This document shows, one piece after another, positions 60,950-64,000 of a stretch of DNA of 64,000 nt (position 1 is its first letter; every line of letters begins with the position of its first letter). A model generated the notes under the pieces. It had not been told where the DNA came from. It was given only the letters and a program-made list of their open reading frames with translations, and did no database searches. This stretch comes from Bacteroidota bacterium (lineage in GTDB: Bacteria; Bacteroidota; Ignavibacteria; Ignavibacteriales; Ignavibacteriaceae), in NCBI GenBank assembly GCA_021777835.1, contig JAJYDC010000016.1, forward strand, positions 1-64,000, given 5' to 3'. The position numbers and the translations under genes are program-made.

Positions 60950-62013
60950 AAATTGGTAATTTCACAAAATCTTATCTAAATTTTAGGCTGCCGGCTGAGT
61001 GGGAAAATCATGAAGCCACATGGTTAGGTTGGCCTCATAATAAAAATGATTGGCCTGGGAAAATGACTCCAATTCCTTGGGTCTATGGCGAAATAGTTAA
61101 AAGAATTTCTGAAGGCGAAAAAGTTAGGGTTATAGTAGAGTCTGTTTCTCATAAGGAAAAAGCTATACATGTCATGAAATCCATAGGTGTAAATTTTGAC
61201 AATATAGAATTCTTTATTTTTCCCACTAACAGGGGGTGGATGAGAGATTCTTCTCCTGCATTTATTAAAGATGATATTAATGTTGCTCTTGTAAATTTTA
61301 AATTCAATGCATGGGCTAAATATTCAAACTTCAAAAAAGATGAAAAATTACCTGCATTTATTTCAAAAAAATTAAGCTTAGAAAGAGTAATTCCGATTTA
61401 CAATAAAAAACACGTTGTGCTTGAAGGAGGAAGTATTGATTCAAATGGCTCCGGAACATTAATGACTACTGAGGAATGTCTGCTTGATCAAAAAAATCAA
61501 GTTCGTAACCCTGCTTTCGGAAAGCTAGACTATGAAAGCATATTTAAACAATATCTTGGCGTTAATAATGTACTTTGGCTTGGAAAAGGAATTGCGGGTG
61601 ATGATACGCACGGGCACATTGATGACCTTTGCCGGTTCGTTAATAAAAACACGGTAGTAATTGCACAGGAAAAAAATCATTCAGATGAGAACTATAATGT
61701 TCTTCAGGAGAATAAAGAGCGCCTTCAAAGTATGGAGCTGCACGATGGTTCAAAGTTGAATTATGTTGAATTGCCGATGCCGCAACCAGTCATTTTTAAG
61801 GGGCAAAGATTGCCGGCAAGTTATGCTAATTTCTATATTTCAAATAGTTCTGTTTTAGTCCCAACATTTAATGACCCTAACGATAGAGTTGCTCTTGGTA
61901 TTATCTCAGAGCTTTTTCCTGATCGTCGAACAATAGGAATACATTCGGTAGATTTGGTTTGGGGGCTCGGTACAATTCATTGCCTTACTCACGAACAACC
62001 TTCCACATATTAA
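60946..62013 (+). CDS. aguA: Agmatine deiminase
   Basis: A 355-aa peptidyl-arginine-deiminase-family enzyme converting agmatine to N-carbamoylputrescine and ammonia. ATWLGWPHNKNDW, GWMRDSSPAF (substrate Asp), VLEGGSID, DDTHGHIDD (catalytic His/Asp) and the nucleophilic Cys in GLGTIHCLTHEQP are all present. With aguB it completes the agmatine route to putrescine. The arginine decarboxylase needed upstream is not in this window. Confidence 0.95.
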   Translation: MKIGNFTKSYLNFRLPAEWENHEATWLGWPHNKNDWPGKMTPIPWVYGEIVKRISEGEKVRVIVESVSHKEKAIHVMKSIGVNFDNIEFFIFPTNRGWMRDSSPAFIKDDINVALVNFKFNAWAKYSNFKKDEKLPAFISKKLSLERVIPIYNKKHVVLEGGSIDSNGSGTLMTTEECLLDQKNQVRNPAFGKLDYESIFKQYLGVNNVLWLGKGIAGDDTHGHIDDLCRFVNKNTVVIAQEKNHSDENYNVLQENKERLQSMELHDGSKLNYVELPMPQPVIFKGQRLPASYANFYISNSSVLVPTFNDPNDRVALGIISELFPDRRTIGIHSVDLVWGLGTIHCLTHEQPSTY

Positions 62014-62097
62014 AAATTTTATTTAAATATCTGCTGATAAATTATTTGGAAACAAGTATATTGCAGTATCTTTTTTGAATGGGATTTAACTTAATTT

Positions 62098-62820
62098 ATG
62101 CAGTTTATATTGTCGATTATTATTGTCTGTCTTGTGATCCCTTATAACTATTGCCAGGATAAAATTTATTCATTCGACTCTTTTTCTCTAAAAATTGTTA
62201 AAAATGAACTAACCGCAATTGACTCGAGTAATCAAATCTTTTATAAAAAGCATTTTCATAATCCTAAGGGCTTTGCGATTGATCTAGACGGAGATGGCGT
62301 GCCAGAATTTTTAATAAGCGATTCATTTGAAAGAGACAGCAGTATTTTCTATACTCTTTATATATTCAATACACTTGACTCTCTAGCACTGTGTGATTCT
62401 TTGATATCAGGGCTAGTTGAGCCATATGAAATTAAATCAAGCGAAGCAGGCGACTTGATAATAGTCTCGGGAAATCCGGCTGTAGATTCCCTAAATAATG
62501 ATCCAGACAATATTTTCCTTCCGGTGAATTGTTGGAAATATGATAGCGGAGAACTTCTTTCGGTTAATAATGAAATATATAAAATTTTTATCAATGAGAA
62601 TAATGATATAATAGACTTTCTTGATAATTATTATGCATCAAGGAAGGCAGATTGTGCTTCATCTTCAAATGTAAAAGCTGCACTTGCTTCAGGTTATATT
62701 AATTACATTCACTCCGGCGATAAGATTTTGGCTCGTCAATTTATCAACGAATATTATCATTGTAGTGACATAAATAATTTCGAACAGTCTTTAAATAAAA
62801 TATGCGAGGTATCAAAATGA
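62098..62820 (+). CDS. Exported protein with an FG-GAP-like calcium motif
   Basis: A 240-aa protein with a signal peptide (about 1-18, ending NYC). DLDGDGVPEFLISDS, at about residue 62, is the D-x-D-G-D-G Ca-binding loop seen in FG-GAP/VCBS repeats. The rest is predicted beta in the first 160 residues and helical at the C-terminus. No named family. Its last four bases overlap the following small gene, and the truncated T9SS plug-like gene comes next, so an envelope role is likely. Confidence 0.65.
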   Translation: MQFILSIIIVCLVIPYNYCQDKIYSFDSFSLKIVKNELTAIDSSNQIFYKKHFHNPKGFAIDLDGDGVPEFLISDSFERDSSIFYTLYIFNTLDSLALCDSLISGLVEPYEIKSSEAGDLIIVSGNPAVDSLNNDPDNIFLPVNCWKYDSGELLSVNNEIYKIFINENNDIIDFLDNYYASRKADCASSSNVKAALASGYINYIHSGDKILARQFINEYYHCSDINNFEQSLNKICEVSK

Positions 62821-63056
62821 AATTAGATTGGAAAAATTTTATAGGGCAAACTCTAAATATAACTATGCATGAAAATTACGGCCTTACTTTAGATTCAAAA
62901 TCTGACACGACAATCTATGAAATTGTATTTAAAACAGGCAAGTTAATTGGCGCTTACGATGATGGCCTGATGCTGGAAGCCGAAAGAGAAAAGATATTAG
63001 TGAAAATATTTATTCCTTATGGCTCAATTAAGTGCGTCGAAATATTTAATTTATAA
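62817..63056 (+). CDS. Small beta-rich protein of unknown function
   Basis: A 79-aa protein without a signal peptide. The start is set by the ATGA overlap with the preceding gene and by GAGG eight bases upstream; the frame open to 62802 is not needed. Predicted mostly beta (FIGQTLNITMHENYGLTLD...EIVFKTGKLIGAYDDGLMLEAEREKILVKIFIPYGSIKCVEI), compatible with a small barrel of SH3/Sm size, but no homology is recognised. Confidence 0.6.
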   Translation: MKLDWKNFIGQTLNITMHENYGLTLDSKSDTTIYEIVFKTGKLIGAYDDGLMLEAEREKILVKIFIPYGSIKCVEIFNL

Positions 63057-63066
63057 CACGAATATA

Positions 63067-64000
63067 ATGAACCCATTTCAGAAATATATTCTGTTAACGT
63101 CGTTTCTTAGCTTTCAGATTTTTCCTCAAAGTATAGAAATCAAGAGTTTGAAAGCTTACGTCAATGAAGATGAAACCTCTTTCCCGGTGATTTTGCAGGG
63201 TAATAATTCCAACCAAAAATTAACTATAGAGTTTGATGTAAATTCGCAAGTTACACCGAATCTAAGTATTGTGTTTAGATTCTGTGATAGAGATTGGAAT
63301 CCTTATCAAAATATCTTTCTTGCGAACCAAAACAGAAATATTCTTCGTAATCTTTATTTTTATAACCTTCCTTTTACTGTTAAGGATGCCCGGTATCATT
63401 TCAAAGAAAGTTTCCCGGATAGTAAGGGTTATGTAGATCTTCCATTTTCAGGTAATTGGCAATTTTATATTACTGATGCATTGGATACTTCAGTAGTTTA
63501 TGCTCATAAAAAATTTTTTGTTGTTTATCCTAAAGTTTCATTGGTAGACAGCTTAAAAAGGGAACAATTAGAAGATAAAATATACTTTCCGTCTGATCTT
63601 GCCAAGATATTTAATATTACTACAAATTTTAATTTAAATAATGAATTCTATTCGCCAAACATTGAATGCGTTGAAATAGTTGCAAACCACAAAATGGATT
63701 ATCCTGAAATTATCGGAAGAAATGGAAATACTAATACAAGACAATTTTACTGGGATGGCAATCGTAAATTTACTTTCGTCGCTCGAGATATTCTTCCCGT
63801 TAATGAATATCGGGAAGTGGATTTAAGAAATTCAAATAAATTTATACCCCAAAATGTACCTGCACAATTGGATGGCATGGATTATTCAAGATTTTCCCAA
63901 CACGGTCGTGAAGACTTAGATGGCGGTTCCATGCTAACTGACTTTGAAGATAACTATGCCACTTATTTAAATGTTACTTTTGCAGTACGACCTCCAAATG
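63067..64000 (+). CDS. DUF5103/type IX secretion plug-like protein, 3' end cut by window
   Basis: An open frame of 311 codons from the ATG at 63067 runs off the right edge. It begins with a signal peptide (MNPFQKYILLTSFLSFQIFPQ). It then shows a beta-rich domain with FPVILQGNNSNQKLTIEFD, IVFRFCDRDWNPYQN and NLPFTVKDARYHFKESFP, which follow the layout of DUF5103 proteins (the CD-x-DW-x-P block). These plug the SprA channel of the type IX secretion system. Assignment is from recognised pattern only. It implies the organism has, or had, T9SS. Confidence 0.6.
   Translation, partial: MNPFQKYILLTSFLSFQIFPQSIEIKSLKAYVNEDETSFPVILQGNNSNQKLTIEFDVNSQVTPNLSIVFRFCDRDWNPYQNIFLANQNRNILRNLYFYNLPFTVKDARYHFKESFPDSKGYVDLPFSGNWQFYITDALDTSVVYAHKKFFVVYPKVSLVDSLKREQLEDKIYFPSDLAKIFNITTNFNLNNEFYSPNIECVEIVANHKMDYPEIIGRNGNTNTRQFYWDGNRKFTFVARDILPVNEYREVDLRNSNKFIPQNVPAQLDGMDYSRFSQHGREDLDGGSMLTDFEDNYATYLNVTFAVRPPN

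Overview
The window is a 64 kb stretch of an AT-rich bacterial chromosome, mostly housekeeping genes in tight co-directional runs with 1-14 bp start/stop overlaps. The best guess is the Bacteroidota/Ignavibacteriota side of the FCB group, probably Ignavibacteria-like. The reasons are promoters of the TTTG-N20/21-TAnnTTTG type, a DUF5103/type IX secretion plug-like gene at the right edge, a DUF6266-like gene, a biopterin-type PTPS gene, and frequent purine-rich Shine-Dalgarno sequences, which are weaker in true Bacteroidetes. The taxon is inferred from gene content only.

Layout. 0.3-8.1 kb: a secreted protein of unknown function, an orphan gene, and a minus-strand run of a tail-specific protease, an exported peroxiredoxin, purB, an HtrA protease and plsY. 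8.1-9.3 kb: an 11-bp tandem repeat array ahead of a DUF6266-like gene. 9.4-16.5 kb: a polysaccharide locus with three glycosyltransferases, a flippase, a FemAB/GNAT-like transferase and a metallophosphoesterase. 16.7-19.8 kb: three unrecognised envelope genes forming a probable operon. 20.3-30.7 kb: thyA-folA-mutL, a methylmalonyl-CoA mutase large subunit, a UbiA-type transferase, a lipoprotein, a CorC-type transporter, tgt-yajC and ribBA. 30.8-37.6 kb: a STAS protein, a 42-aa membrane protein, then purC-DUF971-pgsA-pgpA-cinA-thpR-recA-recX. 37.6-42.6 kb: a NUDIX protein, murB, and a peroxiredoxin/rhodanese/Bcp/PTPS/folE/SDR run. 42.6-44.9 kb: a divergent envelope-stress module with an ECF sigma factor, a putative anti-sigma factor and two small exported Spy-like proteins. 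45-48 kb: a gene-poor, repeat-rich patch with tRNA-Leu(GAG), a dead fragment of an ABC permease, a degenerate response regulator and three long palindromic intergenic repeats. 47.9-56 kb: an SDR, a DUF2779 double nuclease, a thiamine-binding-type protein, a CDF metal exporter, an aldo/keto reductase and a MoxR-ATPase/VWA pair. 56-58.2 kb: clpP, tig and tRNA-Leu(UAG). 58.6-64 kb: a MORN-repeat secreted protein, the agmatine-to-putrescine pair aguB-aguA, two unknown proteins and a truncated T9SS plug-like gene.

Linked functions. folE, PTPS and an SDR overlap by 4 bp each and look like a complete GTP-to-tetrahydrobiopterin route. thyA/folA couple dTMP synthesis to folate recycling. pgsA/pgpA are consecutive steps to phosphatidylglycerol. 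The sigma/anti-sigma operon probably controls the Spy-like chaperones around it. The least explained parts are the three-gene envelope cluster (16.7-19.8 kb), the helically phased 11-bp repeat array with its DUF6266-like gene, and the repeat patch at 45-48 kb. No CRISPR array, complete insertion sequence, rRNA or prophage was seen.
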